The translations under genes were made by a program, and so were the position numbers. The notes under the pieces were generated by a model. That model searched no databases and was not told where the DNA came from. It was given only the letters and a program-made list of their open reading frames with translations. Shown piece after piece: positions 15,090-15,113 of a stretch of DNA of 15,113 bases; within the stretch, counting starts at the first letter, position 1, and the number at the start of each line of letters is the position of its first letter. The stretch lies in NCBI GenBank assembly GCA_964459805.1, contig CAYWOD010000074.1, positions 1-15,113 of the forward strand, given 5' to 3'. This DNA comes from DAOVRL01 sp964459805. GTDB taxonomy: Bacteria > Planctomycetota > Phycisphaerae > Sedimentisphaerales > Anaerobacaceae.

Positions 15090-15109
15090 ATTCCCGCGAA
15101 AGCGGGAAT
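15090..15109. repeat. REP-like palindrome with GAAA loop (ATTCCC-N8-GGGAAT)
   Basis: ATTCCCGC and GCGGGAAT form a perfect 8-bp stem around GAAA, followed by CCAG at the window end. The 20-bp core fits the ATTCCC-N8-GGGAAT pattern seen in dispersed repeats of many bacteria. It may continue beyond the window. Confidence 0.7.
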
Positions 15110-15113
15110 CCAG

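Larger units (their letters stand above)
14730..15113. other. Region upstream of the isomerase gene
   Basis: This 384-bp stretch has no recognisable gene. A 92-codon minus-strand open frame (15012-14734) ends on top of the isomerase ribosome site, shows no family motif, and I do not accept it. The region contains a weak promoter candidate, a 13-bp palindrome, an imperfect AT-rich inverted repeat near 15015-15038 and a REP-like palindrome at the window edge. Confidence 0.55.

Noticed and set aside
15090..15109. Neisserial dRS3 element implying transfer from Neisseria
   Set aside because: The 20-bp pattern is shared, but similar palindromes are common in unrelated bacteria and nothing else in the window is neisserial.

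Overview
The window looks like the accessory, polysaccharide-related part of a planctomycete genome, most likely Phycisphaerae and probably near Sedimentisphaerales. This is inferred from protein style, not from a marker gene. The evidence is a Trp-rich pseudopilin with an FTLVE prepilin motif and an H-x9-D motif, many Tat-exported Cys-type sulfatases, and a large LamG/FnIII-like protein whose dockerin-like EF-hand segments end in 'LWP'. No rRNA, tRNA, CRISPR array, insertion sequence or phage gene was seen.

Layout. Positions 1-174 are an AT-rich leader with a hairpin and an inverted repeat in front of a plus-strand pseudopilin gene (175-1011). Everything else is on the minus strand. Read in transcription order, a Tat-exported FucI/AraA-like sugar isomerase (14729-13296) is followed by a 466-bp spacer holding a REP-like repeat and a good sigma70-type promoter (12952-12980). 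Next come a 1176-residue secreted LamG protein (12829-9299) and a tightly packed sulfatase run: S6 (9216-7753), an orphan sulfatase C-terminus (7759-7589), S5 (7540-6047), a C-terminally truncated sulfatase S4 (6009-5239), S3 (5242-3863), S2 (3812-2505) and S1 (2487-1081). S1 and the pseudopilin gene converge.

How the genes may work together (inference). One transcript of about 11.8 kb would make a secreted glycan-binding scaffold and five or six exported sulfatases with different active-site surroundings. This suits stepwise desulfation of a complex sulfated polysaccharide such as an algal or animal glycan. The isomerase upstream and the pseudopilin downstream fit the same lifestyle. The window has no glycoside hydrolase, polysaccharide lyase or sulfatase-maturing enzyme, so these must be encoded elsewhere.

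The most unusual content is evidence that the sulfatase array is being remodelled. There are two separate deletion scars: one gene kept only its first half and is joined to the next gene by an ATGA overlap, and another kept only about its last 55 codons. The surviving genes share a nearly identical 24-bp stretch in their Tat-leader coding DNA although their catalytic parts are divergent. This may be a recombination hot spot or a copied leader cassette.
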